This document shows, in pieces, positions 44,126-55,839 of a stretch of 64,000 nt of DNA; position 1 is the first letter of the stretch; the number at the start of each line of letters is the position of its first letter. Under the pieces are notes generated by a model that was given only the letters and a program-made list of their open reading frames with translations, was not told the origin of the DNA and searched no databases. The position numbers and the translations under genes were made by a program. Origin of the DNA: Moniliella sp. 'wahieum' (lineage: Eukaryota; Basidiomycota; Moniliellomycetes; Moniliellales; Moniliellaceae); assembly GCA_003971905.1 (NCBI GenBank), contig RSEE01000057.1, positions 310,001 to 374,000 on the forward strand, read 5' to 3'.

Positions 44126-45458
44126 GGATGGGGGGGAGGGCGAGGAAGAAGGAGGAGGTGGTGGAGACGCACCAGCCAGAGGAGAGCAGGTGCTGCTGAG
44201 CAGACGCGTCAGCAGCCAACGCTCAACGCCATTGGCAACGTCAACGTCAACTCGTCCCGCCCTCCGTCCAACGCGGGGTTGGGCCCGGGCAGGCCAGGGC
44301 TTGACCAGCTAGCTGCCCAGGGGCCTGCAGGGGCTTGCAGGGCTTGCAGGGGTCTCTGCCGCCGCCTACTGCCTCCCTGCCGCTTCCAGCTTCACCGGTC
44401 GCCTCATCTTTCCACTGGCGCTGTGCCTCTCGGGGCAGAGTGGCATCTGGCCAGTGCGCCCCCAGGCTGTTCGTGCAGCCAACTAGTTACGAATCATTAA
44501 TCACGCGTCGTGCGTCACAGACTGGTCACGGACACCCGTCTGGTGCCGTCGGGGCGGGGGGGCAGTGGCCAGTGACTCGGTCGCAAGTGCGGTGGTGCAT
44601 ATTGCATGGCAGGGACTTGCCCGCACTGCGCCAGCTCCCGCCGCCGCGCAGCCTCAGCGTGGCTATCGGCTATCGCGCCTGGCGCCTATCTGTCCGTCTC
44701 CCTCGCGCTTGGCCCTGGCCGCCAGCTCACGCGCCCGCAGCTTCCAGCTTCCAGCGACGGTGGCACGTGCAACTGCGCTTTCTGATGGTCACCGTGACAT
44801 GCCCCTCTCTTCTCCTGCTGCTCCCGACCCCAACACAGCAGCACATACGACGGATGCACCTCATTGGCCCTCGCCGCTGCCATCTTGCAACGGCGGTGCG
44901 GGCGGTCGACGATGCAGCTTGTGGACGGAGTAGATGGAGGCACAGATGCATGATAGTAAAGACAGGGTGCTGTGCGGAGGAGAGAAAAGCAGGAGTGGGT
45001 CGTGATGAAAAAGGAGAGAAACGCAACAGCCAGTATAGCACAGCGCCCACGCCTGGCTTGCCATACCGTTGTTGCGAGAGGGGGGCGAGGCAAGTAGGAA
45101 AGTGTCCAGTGAAAACGACCACAGTGGGCGGGGGAAAAGATGGAAGAACTAACAGTGTCCAAGTAAGTTGGGGAGAAAGTGTGCACGCCTTGCAGCCTCT
45201 GGCGGAGAGGCGAGAGGGGCTGGGAAGAGCAAACGGGCTAAGAGGCATAGGAAAGAAGTGTCCAGGGAAGAGACGGAAAAAGGGTCAAGGAACCGTGTCC
45301 AGAGGTAAGATCCTCCCTCTTTGTACCTCGTACGAATCCGTGAGGATGGCAGACCGGCGGCCAGCCCAACCGAGAGGCAAAGAAATGGCCGAGAAACCAA
45401 GAGATGAAAACGATGCGCGAGTGGCCAAGCCAGAGACCGCGGCCAGTAGAGCCGAACA
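44126..45458. other. Upstream region of the zinc-finger gene
   Basis: About 1.3 kb of promoter and 3' flank. A 428-codon plus-strand frame (44335-45621) crosses it and runs antisense into the DUF3292 gene, but its sequence shows no family signature. CTTGCAGGGG-type direct repeats lie at 44323-44351. No gene is called. Confidence 0.5.
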
Positions 45459-48005
45459 TCAAGCAAACACCCACCGCTGTGGGCCCAAGGTGACCAACCG
45501 AGTAAACAGCGCCTCGCGCGCCCTCACATCCGCAAACCGAAACACCTTTTCGGCCGTCGCAATCTCCAACACCTCCACCGCCTCAATGTCCAGCATCCAC
45601 TGCAGCATCACGCGGAACTGAAGCCCATCCCCCTCGCTTGCGCCCCCACCACCGACGACAGCGACACGTCCACCTCGACCAAGTGCAACTTGCCCTCTGC
45701 ATCCGTCGCATACACTTCCCCCGCGCCGGTGGTGGACTGTGCCTCGGCCTGCTCGCTGGGGGCCGGGGCGCGAGGGCCAGTGGCAGAGCGCGCACTGGGC
45801 CGCGAAGCAGCCAAACTACTTTGCCCATCGGCCCAGCTCCAGTCCAAGCCGGTAAACGTAGCACCGAACTCATCGCACCTGCCATGCGACCTTCGGGCAC
45901 CCAGCGCAAATGGGCATCCCGCACGCCCTCCCCTTCCCGCATCGGCAGCACGTACAACGTCCCCGCCCGCGTACCGTACCGTGCGCGGAACATCACGGGG
46001 CCCTCCAGTCGCTTGCTGGCTTCGTGCGCGGACGGACGGCGCCGCCAAGCCGTACTTGCTCGGCATGCTGTTGAACCAGGACGATTTGACTTTGCCGCGC
46101 CGAGGAACGTCTCGGTGCCCAGCTGGGCACTCGTCTTGAGGAAGGACTTGAACAGCGCGCGTTTGGACCCGGCGGTTTGGCTTGCGAGGGCGCGGCCGAG
46201 CGCGCGGCAGGGGACGAGGTGGGCGCCGGAAGTGGGGGGGGGAGGCCGAAGCGGCCGGCTGCGACGGAGGCGGCGGGGGGATAGGACAACGGCCGTGTTC
46301 AGCGGATCAGCGGCGGGGGCGGGACGGGACGGTGGCCTGCTCGGCGATTCGGAGCAATGTCGCGGCCAATTGCGCGTTGGTAGGGACCCCCTTCAACAGG
46401 CTGTGCCGCAGTTGCACATCGTACCGCCACCCGGGCGGGGGGTCCACCACCTCCTCCACCACCTCCGTCACCACCTCAGTGGTGGTGGGGAACAAAATCT
46501 GAAGCACAGGGGAGCCGAACATGGCGCCGCCCAGGAGGAAGGTGGTGCTGTGGTAGATCAACGAAGGGCTCACACCCCGCTCCAGCCGAACAGGACCAGG
46601 CAGCAACATCCCGCCTAGTTTGACGCGTGGTTCCCACTGTGGGAACGGAGGCGTGGGGGACAAGGCACTGCGAGCAGAGAGGTAAAGGCAGGGTCAGAGG
46701 GAAAGGGTAAAAATAGTACCCAACACAACGTCCGCGGGAAGAACGTACTTTCCAAACCGCTCCACCGTATCGACAAAGGTGGTTAGTACGTGGAGGTACG
46801 GGGCGGCGGCCTTCCAAAGCGTTTTGTGGAAGTTGCTATTGGGATCAATCGCGGCGGTGGTGAGGTCAGTGTCTTGCCGCTCGATCGACGAGAGAGGGGG
46901 AGACGGAGAATGGCTTGGGGCAACCCCTTGTCCGTCCACCTCTTCACTCGCCAACTCTTCCACCGGTACTTTGTCCAGGTCGAGCTCCTCATTTTCCGGC
47001 TCGTCGGTGCGGGGGAAGAGGAGGTCCTCTGTGCTGGTCGAGTGGGACGTCGGTTCCATGGCGGTAGGGGTGATGGTAGGATCGGGCGTGGACCAGGGTT
47101 GGCCCCCGAGCCAGCAGTCCTTGGGCCCAACCCGATCATGGTAGCTGCCATGGTACCGATCGCATCCACAAACCGAGCTGCATCCCGCTCGATTGGCAGA
47201 CCCATCAAGAAGGCGTTGGCGCGGGCCTTGGACGTTGGTGCTGTCTCCCCGTCCGGCAGGAGAGGGAACAAAGCCAAGCGTGCCGGTTGAGAGGATGAGG
47301 ACAAGAATGAGAAGCAAAAAGGTAGTCTCCAACCGGCCTGCGGCCCATGCTGTAAAGTACAAGAGGCAAAATCCCGCGCTGCGTCCGCGGTCGGCCCAGG
47401 TAAAAATCCGACCAGGTGGTGCAACATGTGAACGAGCGGGATGCCGACTTGGATGTACGTGCGTTCGAGCAGCGCACGAAACTTGTCGGGGTTAAACACC
47501 ATGTCCGACGCCGAGTCAAAGTCCAGCTGGCCCTGCGGCGCACCGTCAACCGGGTGCGCATCCGGTCCGATTCGCCTGGGGGCGAGGGGATGCGACGGAC
47601 GCGGAACGATTGTCGGTTGAACCTGCGAAGCAGCATCCACATCAATTCGTTCGACACGTCGGGAAGCGCATCGTTGGGCTCCTTGGCCACGAGCGAAGGC
47701 CACACATTGCTGGCCACCTTGGGCTTGGGCGGCACACTGGAGACGGTGCACATGCCAGGACGGGCGCGGAGTCCTTCACTGCTACTGCTAGCGACGGGCT
47801 GGACGGAGGTAGACGAAGCGGGGCTAGGGACGGGGGGGAAGGCGTGCTGGGAGGTTGGGCCGCAGCGGGCGCAGCGGGGGTCGCAGGGCACGGCAACAGA
47901 GGAGATGCTTGCTGATTCGGATGAGCGGCGAGGGAAGAGGCGAGGGGCGGGCGGGCACAGGACGCGGAGGGACCTTGGGGGGGCGGGCGGGGAGCGGCGG
48001 CGCAT
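45459..48005 (-). CDS. DUF3292 family membrane protein
   Basis: This belongs to a fungal family of unknown function with a characteristic layout. Conserved pieces are NELMWMLLRRFNRQSFRVRR, FNPDKFRALLERTYIQVGIP, the membrane segment region YFTAWAAGRLETTFLLLILV, FPLLPDG, AARFVDAIGTMAATMIGLGP, then FHKTLWKAAAPYLHVLTTFV and DTVERFGNALSPTPPFPQW. An intron at 46668-46748 (GTACGT, CTGAC, CGCAG) splits the Asn codon of the NALSP motif. The C-terminal part has RLEGPVMFRARYGTRAGTLY, RDAHLRWVPEGRMAG and REALFTRLVTLGPQRWVFA before the stop at 45459-45461. The start at 48005 is the in-frame ATG opening the longest N-terminal frame, which is Pro/Ser-rich. Single-base breaks occur near 47570, 47400, 47290, 46290, 46050 and 45620. 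Confidence 0.75.
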
Positions 48006-49413
48006 GGGCGGGGCCGGGTCAAACGGCGATGTGGAGGGTGGGGCTCCATGGCGGGGGGCGCGGGTGGTGGGGGTGGGGGCGAGGAGATGCTCGCACGGGC
48101 GGCTGCGCCATCTCTTCTCTGCTCTGCTGCTGACACGATGCATGACATGCGGATGTGACCAGCGGGTGGGACGCAGGTGTGATCCATTGATAATCGACCC
48201 CATCCATCCACTGGCGGCATCGACCATCTCGCTCCATCTGTGGCATCGGTGCAATCGGGCACGCTGCGAGCGCTGGGGGATGCGAAGGTTATGTCAGGCT
48301 GGCATGTGGCACACGCCCCCGGCTGAAAGTTGCAATCCCTCAGCCCACGCGCGTGGGGAACGTGCAGGCAGACCGCATGCAGCATGCTGCTGGGCCATGC
48401 TGTAGCACTGCTCGCACCCATCGAGTGTGCGTCTCCGATGCCCCATGCACACGTTTTGTCACAGGCAGACACCCCCGCCCTTCCTGCCGGCCGGTGTGGG
48501 TGCTGGGAACAAGCTGGTGAAGGAAGGGTGGGCACTGGGTGGACCCTTGTGGGCGATGCGACTGCCATGTGGCCATGGAGCTAGGACGAACGCGAGGACC
48601 GGTGACCGTGATCGATGATCGTCGTGTGGGCGCAGGATCGCCCAGGTGCGAATGGATGGGAGCGGCAGGGGCGGCACAGACCCCAGCAGCAGTTCGTTCC
48701 TGGCAGGCACAGCGGCCCAGTCCGCGCGGGTCTGAGTCACTGCTCACCCAGTGCCCCGGCACTGCATGGTTCATGCGCTCTGAACGTGTGATTATCGACT
48801 TATCCATTATCAAGTACTGAGTACGTTGAGTACGAGTACAGTACGAGCGAGGCGGGTATCTGTATTCACCTGAATAGCACCGGTTTACGCCAACAACCAT
48901 GCTGCCGTGGGACATGCCTGCCGTGGCCCCGTGGTTGCGTGGTGCGCTGGCTGCCCCCCGTTGCTTGCGTTGCTCCCCGCCGTCGGCCGAGGCGCACACG
49001 CGCCAGGTACTGGCGCTGCCCGCACCGCGCTGTCCAGCCCAACGCTCCCCCCCGGCGGACCAGCAGCCAGAAGCCAGGGTGGAAAACGGCAGGGCGGGTG
49101 CACGTGCACCGTGCGCCCCCGTGCGCCCCGGCAGGCCAGCAGGCGGCGGCAGGCAGCGGCAGCACATGTCACATGGTTGCCTCTTAGATCTTAGATTAGC
49201 GATCTTAGCCGTGTCTGCCGCAAATCATTAAGCAGCCAATCACCCACGCCAAGCCAGCACATGCAATTTGCATCACTCGTGCTCATCACGCGGCCTGCGT
49301 TGCCCAGCCCATCCCAGCCCATCCTCCGCCCTCGAACCAGCCATTTCATCAAAAGCCGTTCGCCGTCTGTCAGCCGATCCGCTCTCCCGCCCACCACCTC
49401 CCCCCTGCTGGCC
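48006..49413. other. Divergent intergenic region between DUF3292 and acid phosphatase genes
   Basis: A shared 1.4 kb promoter region. It contains GATCGATGATCG at 48609-48620, TTATC words near 48190 and 48790-48811, a GTACGAGTACAGTACGAG run at 48829-48846, and CACATGTCACATGG at 49163-49176. No gene was recognised. Confidence 0.6.
49163..49176. promoter_or_regulatory. CACATGTCACATGG element upstream of the acid phosphatase
   Basis: Overlapping inverse copies of a CATGTGACA-type motif sit about 240 bp before the start codon at 49414. The same word is found at a similar distance before PMT2 (51651) and the HSD10-like gene (60874). Confidence 0.35.
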
Positions 49414-51180
49414 ATGCCATCCCTCCGCACGCTCCTTCTTCGCCACCGCTGCCGCCGCCTCGGCCGCCGTGGCCCACTCGGAGGCCTACCTCGACGGCTA
49501 TGCGCCGCTGGACCAGGACCTGGACTGCCCTATGCGTTCCACCACATGGCCTCCCTCTCTTCCCGCTCGCCGTTCAAGTCGCAGACCAAGCCCGAGTGGC
49601 GCCGTGCGCACGCGCGCGACCTGGCGCCCGCCCTCGAGCTGCGCGACGACCCCATCCATCTCACCAAGAACGACATCCTGCCTCCGTCCGGATGCGAGGT
49701 GGAACAGGTGATCAGCTTGCAGCGCCACGGTGCGCGCTACATGCCTGCTACCGGCTACGGCTCCTCCCAGCTTGCGCAAAAGTCCCTGAACAAGTTCCAC
49801 ACGGCGCTGGCCAACTACTCGGACTCGGACCTTACCGACCCGCGCTTTGGCATCTTGCGCAACCTCCACCACCCCTTCGGGCAACGGCGACTTGGTCCCG
49901 TACGGCGCGCTGCAGGCGTACTACTCGGGCGTGTACGACCGGGAGGTGTACAGCCACCTGGCCACGGAAAAGCCCTTTATCCGCGCCAGCGGCAACTACG
50001 GCAACCAGTCCGAGGTGCCGAGCGACCGTGTGCTCTGGACGGCACGGTGGTGGGCGCTCGGGTTTAGCGGCCAGGCGTTCCCGAACCACACGATTGACTC
50101 GGTGGCGCTCGTGCGCGACGAGTCCTTGCCCGCGCTCGACGTTGTCATGTCCGAGCAAAAGGGAGTCAACAATACCATGGACCCGAGCACCTGCCCGCAC
50201 ATGAACGATGAACCGTCGGACGCGATCGTCGCCCGCTATGGCAACAACACCATCCTCCCTACCACCGGCGCCAAAATCCTGCGCCACATCCACCCCGCCA
50301 CGGTGGACTGGAGGCTGGAGATGTGTCGGCTCTGATGGACAGTTGGTACGTGCTTCCTCCTCTCTACCCCCCCCTCCCCTAAACCCCCCGCGCCGCATCT
50401 CGGACCGAGAGCACATATGACTGACCTCTGGTATGATGTATGTGTTCTTCGTCTTTTCAGCTCCTACAACTCCTTCCTTCCTGCCAATGTGACGCCGGGG
50501 CCAAGGGACTGGAGTTTAGCGTGTCGCCCGTGTGCGAGTTGTTCACGCCGAGCGAGTGGCGGCGGTACAACTATGCCAACTCGCTCGACTTTTTCTACTA
50601 CCAGGGCATTGGCAACCCTGCGTCCAAGGGAGCGTACCAGGGCTACCTGCGTGAACTGTACGCGCGTTTGAACCAGAGCGAGGTACCGCTCGAGCCGGTG
50701 CTTACGCTCAACACCACCACCCTCGCCAACGGGAGCATTCCCGTGGGCAAGAACGCGCCCCTGTTCTACATGGACGCCACCCACGACGCCAACATTGCTG
50801 CGATCCAGCAACTGTTTGGCTTGTACGACGGCCCCCCCATGTCGGACGCCAAGGATTCGCAGAAGACCAGCGTCGCCGTTTGACGCGGCGCGCGCGGTGC
50901 CCTACCAGACCAAGACGGCGTTTGAGACCATCTCGTGTGGCTGCGACGAGGAGGAGAGTAAGTTTGTCGGGTGCGGGTCAACGAGGTGCCGCACCCGGCG
51001 GAGGACCACCCCTGGTGCCCCTTGACCCAGGAGGAGAAGAAGGCCATGCCGGCGCACTATTTGCGCCAGGGCCTGTGCCCGCTGCCGGTCGTGCTGCGCA
51101 ACTTGGAGTGGGCCAATGGCCAGGGCGCCTGGGACACGTGCTTCCTTAATGCACGGGGCCTGTCGACGTGTGAGCGCTAA
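49414..51180 (+). CDS. Secreted histidine acid phosphatase (phytase-like)
   Basis: A clade-2 histidine phosphatase that removes phosphate from monoesters or inositol phosphates. The start at 49414 followed by a one-base shift gives a signal-like segment (FFATAAAASAAVAHSEAY). The catalytic motif is QRHGARYMPATGYGS, preceded by PPSGCEVEQVISL. Then come GDLVPYGALQAYYSGVYDR, FIRASGNYGNQSEVPSDRVL and ILRHIHPATVDWRLE. An intron at 50346-50460 (GTACGT, CTGAC, TTTTCAG) follows. After it are PVCELFTPSEWRRYNYANSL and the proton-donor motif LFYMDATHDANIAAIQQLF. The C-terminus has several Cys residues and ends LNARGLSTCER. NxS/T sites suit a secreted glycoprotein. Frame breaks lie at about 49450, 49880, 50330, 50880 and 50970. 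Natural substrate is not deducible. Confidence 0.85.
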
Positions 51181-51567
51181 GCGGCGGAGCGGCGAAGGTC
51201 GGACCGAAGGATGCGATGCCCGGATTTGTTTTTTTTTTTCTCCTGTATGGTCGACCCAGACCTTTTTATCCACCGTGCTGCCACTGACGACGACCCGTTA
51301 CGACCCCTTGGGCGCGTTGCGCTAGTGCGTGGCCTACGTTCCTTTTCTTTCATGTACTTTTTCTGATGGCCAAAATATGCTTGGAGGCTTGGAGCCTGCC
51401 GGACGGTGCAGGGCGAGCGGAGAGAGACAGGCAAGGCTCTGAAGGGGCAGGAGGTAGTGGTGGAAGGTATGTGGTGGCTGACGACGCCGAGAGGGAGGCG
51501 GCCTACGATGTGGGCGTGTGGTGTGTGGACGGGTATAAATTTGTGACAGTGGGGGATGGTGGATGGT

Positions 51568-51593
51568 GGATGATCGATGATCGATGATGATGA
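51568..51593. promoter_or_regulatory. ATGATCG heptamer repeat upstream of PMT2
   Basis: Direct repeats of ATGATCG lie about 265 bp before the PMT2 start, preceded by GGATGGT repeats. The same word occurs in four other intergenic regions of the window. Confidence 0.4.
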
Positions 51594-51650
51594 CTCAAAC
51601 TACCGATGGATGGTGTGCGGCATGGTCGCGTGATGTGGTGATGTGGTGAT

Positions 51651-51660
51651 GCATGTGACA
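51651..51660. promoter_or_regulatory. GCATGTGACA element upstream of PMT2
   Basis: A single copy lies about 196 bp before the PMT2 start. It belongs to the recurring CATGTGACA-type set. Confidence 0.3.
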
Positions 51661-51855
51661 GCGACGCAAGCACAGCCAGGGGCGAGGGCAGAGCAGGCGC
51701 ACCGGACGAGGGGGCAGTGCCACGTGTCCTGTCTGCGCAGCGGCCGCTCGGGAAGGTGGAGGCGAGCGGCGCCACGCATCCGCTTCGGTGCGGCCGCGCA
51801 CGCTCCGCCACCGCCTCTCGCCTTCCTCCGCCCTCGCCTTTGTCTTCCCTCCCCC

Positions 51856-54533
51856 ATGTCGTCCTCGTACGGCGGGCCGAGCAGCATGCCCCCCGCACCG
51901 CCTCCGCCGCATCAGCAGACCGTCTTCAGCCTGCCCCCCGAGGAGGACAAGACGGCCGAGAAGCGCATCCGCGAGGCTGCCCAGCGGCCCGATGGGCCCT
52001 ACACCTACGCTTCCGCCGGCCTGCTGCCAATCCAGGACCCCTCCCAGCCTGGCCCCGCCGCCTCTCTCCCCGTCTTGCGCCTGCTAAGCCGCCCCGTCCG
52101 TTGCGCAGCGCGACAAGTACGCCTCGCTTCTGCCGGGTGCGCCGTCGAAGCGGACCGACTGGGTGGGCGAGACGTGGGCCTGGCTGCAGACCGAGCATGG
52201 CGTTGCTGTGGTGTACACGCTGCTTGCCCTCTTCACTCGTATCTACCGCATTGGCCGCAACCCAGTGTGATTTGGGACGAGGCGCACTTTGGCAAGTTTG
52301 GCTCCTACTACCTCCGCCACACGTTTTACTTTGACGTGCATCCGCCCTGGGCAAGATCCTCGTCGGCCTCAGTGGCTGGCTCTCGGGTTACTCGGGCTAC
52401 TGGGACTTTGAGTCGGGAGCCGTACCCGGCCAATGTGTACTACTACCCGATGCGCATCATCATGTCCTTATACGGCGTGGCGATGGTCCCCATGGCATGG
52501 TACACGTCCCAGTGCTTTGGGTGGGACCGCCGGTCGCGCCACCTGCTGACGCTCATGGTGCTTGTCGACAATGCTTGGCTCACCATCTCGCGCTTCATCT
52601 TGTTGGACTCGATGCTGCTCTGCTTTACGTTTGCCACGGTGCTGGGTCTGGCCAAGTTCCACCAGCAGCAGCGGCAGCCCTTTAGCCAAGCCTGGTGGGG
52701 TTGGCTCGCCTTTACGGGCGCCAGCATTGGCTGTGTGTCGAGTGTCAAGTGGGTCGGGTTCTTTGCCACGGCGCTGGTGGGGCTGTACACGGTGGAAGAC
52801 TTGTGGGACAAGTTTGGAGACTTGCGTATGCCCCTGACGACCTACCTTCGCCACTGGATTGCCCGGATCGGGTGTCTGATCCTGCTCCCCTTTACGATTT
52901 ACGTCTTGTCGTTCAAGCTGCACTTCCTCTTACTTTTCGGCACGGGTCCGGGCGACGCCCAGATGAGCAGTCTGTTCCAAGCCCACCTCGACGGCAACGA
53001 CTTTGCCGACAGTCCGCTCCAGATCGCGTTGGGGTCCAAGGTCACGCTCAAAAACATGGGCTACGGAGGCGGACTGCTGCACAGCCACATCCAGACCTAC
53101 CCGGTCGGCAGTGGCTACCAGCAGGTCACTTGCTACCACTACAAGGACGAGAACAACGAATGGGTCGTCAGTCCTACCTGGGAGGCCATTGATGCCCACG
53201 GTCCTGCCCCGAGCTGGGACAACCCCAACTCGACCGAGCCGGTGGTGCTGCTGCGGAACGGGGATGTGATCCGCTGCAGCACATGGCCACCGGGAAGAAC
53301 CTGCACAGCCACGCCATTCCGGCGCCTGTGACCAAGAGAATTACGAAGTGGCCGGGTACGGCGAGTGGGCGGTGGGCGACCAGAACGACTATTGGGTGGT
53401 AGAGGTGGTAGGTGACATTGTCAAGGGCTACCAGAGCCATGCGGACAAAAACGAGCCGGTCCCGCCTTACAGCGAGCACTTGCCCCCGACGACCGCCCGG
53501 TCGTTCATACGCTCACGACCAAGCTCCGTTTCCGCACCAAACGCTCGGATGCTACCTGTACGCGGCGAATGAGGTGCTGCCCCAATGGGGCTGGAAGCAA
53601 GTTGAGACGACTTGCATCAAGCCGGATGTTTTGTCGCCCAAGGACGAGCACGCAGTGTGGAACATCGAGTCGCACTGGAACCAGCGCTTGCCCAAGGGCG
53701 ACCGCAAGTTGTACAAGTCCCCCTTTTGGCGCGACTTTGTCCACCTCAACGTGGCTATGATGACGTCGAACAATGCGCTGACCCCAGACGTGGACAAGGA
53801 AGACATGCTGGCCTCGAGTCCGTACGAGTGGCCTTTCCTGTACAATGGTCTGCGCATGAACGGGTGGGGCGACGACAATGTCAAGTACTACCTGATTGGC
53901 AACCCGTTCATCTGGTCGGGCTCGACCATTGCACTGGGCGTGTTGACGGTGGTGTTGGCCGGGTATGCGGATGCTGCAGCGCGGCGCGCTGCCGGCCTCG
54001 CTGACGCCGGCGGAACTGAACCAGACCGTGTTTGTAGCCAAGATTGCGCTCGTGGGCTGGTTCCTGCACTACCTTCCTTTCCTCATCATGGGGCGTGTGA
54101 CCTACATCCACCACTATGTGCGTATCTCTCCTTGTCTGCTTGTTTCCAGGTGCGCGAGGCCCAGCGTCCCCAACTAACCGGTGCCCTCTCTTGTTGGTGT
54201 TGATGATGCGCAGTTGCCCACGCTGTACTTTGCCACCATCGCGCTCGTCCACCTATTTGACCACTTCCTCTTCCACCCGTCCGCGGCGCGCTACCGCAGC
54301 CCGGCGAGCTGGCTGCGGCAGGCTCCCAGCGCGCCCCGCTCCGCACGCACCACCACTGTCGGTGGGCGTGTGCATACCTCAGTCCCAAGGCCAAGGACCG
54401 TGCGTTTTACGTGATTGCCGGCATCATTGTCGGTACCTCGCTCTGGCTCTACGGCGTCACATTTGGCATGGCCGGGCCGGTGAACAAGTGGTGGGGATAC
54501 AAGTGGCGCAAGAGCTGGAACATTTATGTCTAA
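51856..54533 (+). CDS. PMT2: Dolichyl-phosphate-mannose protein O-mannosyltransferase, PMT2 type
   Basis: An ER membrane glycosyltransferase that starts O-mannosylation of secreted and wall proteins. The start at 51856 gives MSSSYGGPSSMPPAPPPPHQ. The first luminal loop carries the catalytic Asp-Glu motif (VIWDEAHFGKFGSYYLRHT). Multiple hydrophobic spans follow, for example FILLDSMLLCFTFATVLGLA and GWLAFTGASIGCVSSVKWVG. The MIR region has IALGSKVTLKNMGYGGGLLH, SHIQTYPVGSGYQQVTCYHY and KDENNEWVV, which is the PMT2 rather than PMT4 pattern. A late intron is at 54118-54213 (GTGCGT, GCGCAG). The end is NKWWGYKWRKSWNIYV. An N-terminal intron ends at about 52108 (TTGCGCAG, CTAAG) but its donor is unclear. 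Frame breaks lie near 52350, 53270, 53500, 53970 and 54300. Confidence 0.9.
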
Positions 54534-55291
54534 CCGTGTCGGATGCGCCGAGGGCACAGCGAGGCAAGACAGGGCAGGACAAGCAGCGTGGGAGCGCACA
54601 CGCGCCCTGGAAGCTGGGCCGCACCTGCCATCTCGCCCAGCGCCCACCGGCCAAGCCGCGACCCTCGCACTTGCAGGGCTGCCATGCCTGGCAGTTGGAG
54701 TGCTAGGGGCCGTACTCGCCGTCCAACCCCCCGCCGACATGAGATGCCGCCCTTGCTTGTTCCATTCATTCGTTCGTTGATTCTGCCCCTCCTTCGGACG
54801 TGTTGGGCGACCGCAGGCTTGGAAGCGCCGCCGAGAGCGAGGCGGGGGGGAGGGAAGGGAGGTTGGTGGCATATAGGCTTGCCCTCTGGTGGCGGCGGCC
54901 AGGTGGCCGAAGCGCCGCGTTACGTAGTCCTGCCGGCACCCCAGCCGACAGGCGACAGCCGGCAGGTGCTGCATGTGCGCCCACGTGGAGTGGGTGACGC
55001 CCCAGCGGTGATCCGCCTAGGCAGGCGTGCAGATCGGCACGAAAGGCAACCCTAGCGCACACCTGCTGCTGATGCGCCTGCCCCAGGCGCCAGGCCTCAG
55101 GCCCTCCCTCGGCCCCAGGCCGCGCCCAGCCGCGCCCAGCCGCGCCCAGCCGCCCCAGCGCGGTTCGGCCCTCGCCCGTCACCGCGTCGCCACCAGTGCT
55201 CGTCGCCGCGGCTTGCACCCTTTGCTCTCGCCCTCGCCTTCGCCTTTGCTTTCCCGCCCCCTCGCCCCCACGCTCTTTCCACGCCTTCACC
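54534..55291. other. Intergenic region upstream of ARF6
   Basis: GC-rich promoter and leader with the CGCGCCCAGC tandem repeat. No gene was recognised. Confidence 0.6.
55121..55150. repeat. (CGCGCCCAGC) x 3 tandem repeat
   Basis: Three exact 10-base units plus a partial fourth (CGCCCCAGC) lie about 150 bp upstream of the ARF6 start. Confidence 0.9.
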
Positions 55292-55839
55292 ATGGGCCAG
55301 TCGCTCAGCAAGGCCCTCGGCAAGTTGTTTGGCAACAAGGAGATGCGCATCCTCATGCTCGGTCTCGATGCGGCGGGCAAGACAACGATTCTGTACAAGA
55401 TCAAGACGAACCAGTCGGTCACGACGATCCCCACTGTCGGATTCAACGTTGAGACGGTTACCTACCGCAACGTCAAGTTCAATGTGTGGGACGTAGGTGG
55501 CCAGGACAAGATCCGGCCGCTGTGGCGGCACTACTACACCGGCACCCAAGGCCTCGTCTTTGTCGTCGACTCGGCCGATGTGGCGCGGATCGAAGAGGCG
55601 CGGACGGCGCTGCATCGGATTTTGTCTGATCGCGAGATGCGCGAGTGCCTCTTGCTCGTCTTTGCCAACAAGCAGGACGTGCAAGGCGCTTTGACCCCGG
55701 CGCAGATTACCGACCGATTGGGCCTCGCGTCGCTCAAGGACCGGCCTTGGTTTGTTCACCCTTCCTGTGCCACCTCGGGGAGGGCCTGTTCGAAGGCCTG
55801 GCCTGGCTCTCGGCCAACGTCAAGAGCGTTTCCAAGTAA
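55292..55839 (+). CDS. ARF6: ADP-ribosylation factor, ARF6 type
   Basis: A small GTPase of the plasma membrane and endosomes. The start at 55292 gives [19 protein letters not shown] with Gly2 for N-myristoylation. The P-loop is GLDAAGKTT, switch I has [10 protein letters not shown], switch II is [17 protein letters not shown], and the guanine specificity motifs are NKQD and SCATSG. The residues [11 protein letters not shown] and the Trp-x-x-x-PSCATSG context match ARF6 more closely than ARF1. The end is [19 protein letters not shown], giving about 182 residues. A single-base break at about 55783 (in CTCGGGGAGG) puts the last 20 residues in another frame. No intron is visible. Confidence 0.95.

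Larger units (their letters stand above)
51181..51855. other. Intergenic region upstream of PMT2
   Basis: 3' flank of the phosphatase and promoter of PMT2. The promoter part carries ATGATCG heptamers and GCATGTGACA, listed separately. No gene was recognised. Confidence 0.6.

Noticed and set aside
44335-45621. A 428-codon open frame on the plus strand
   Set aside because: Composition is mixed low complexity with no family motif, and the 3' part is antisense to the supported C-terminus of the DUF3292 gene. Long chance frames are common at this GC content.
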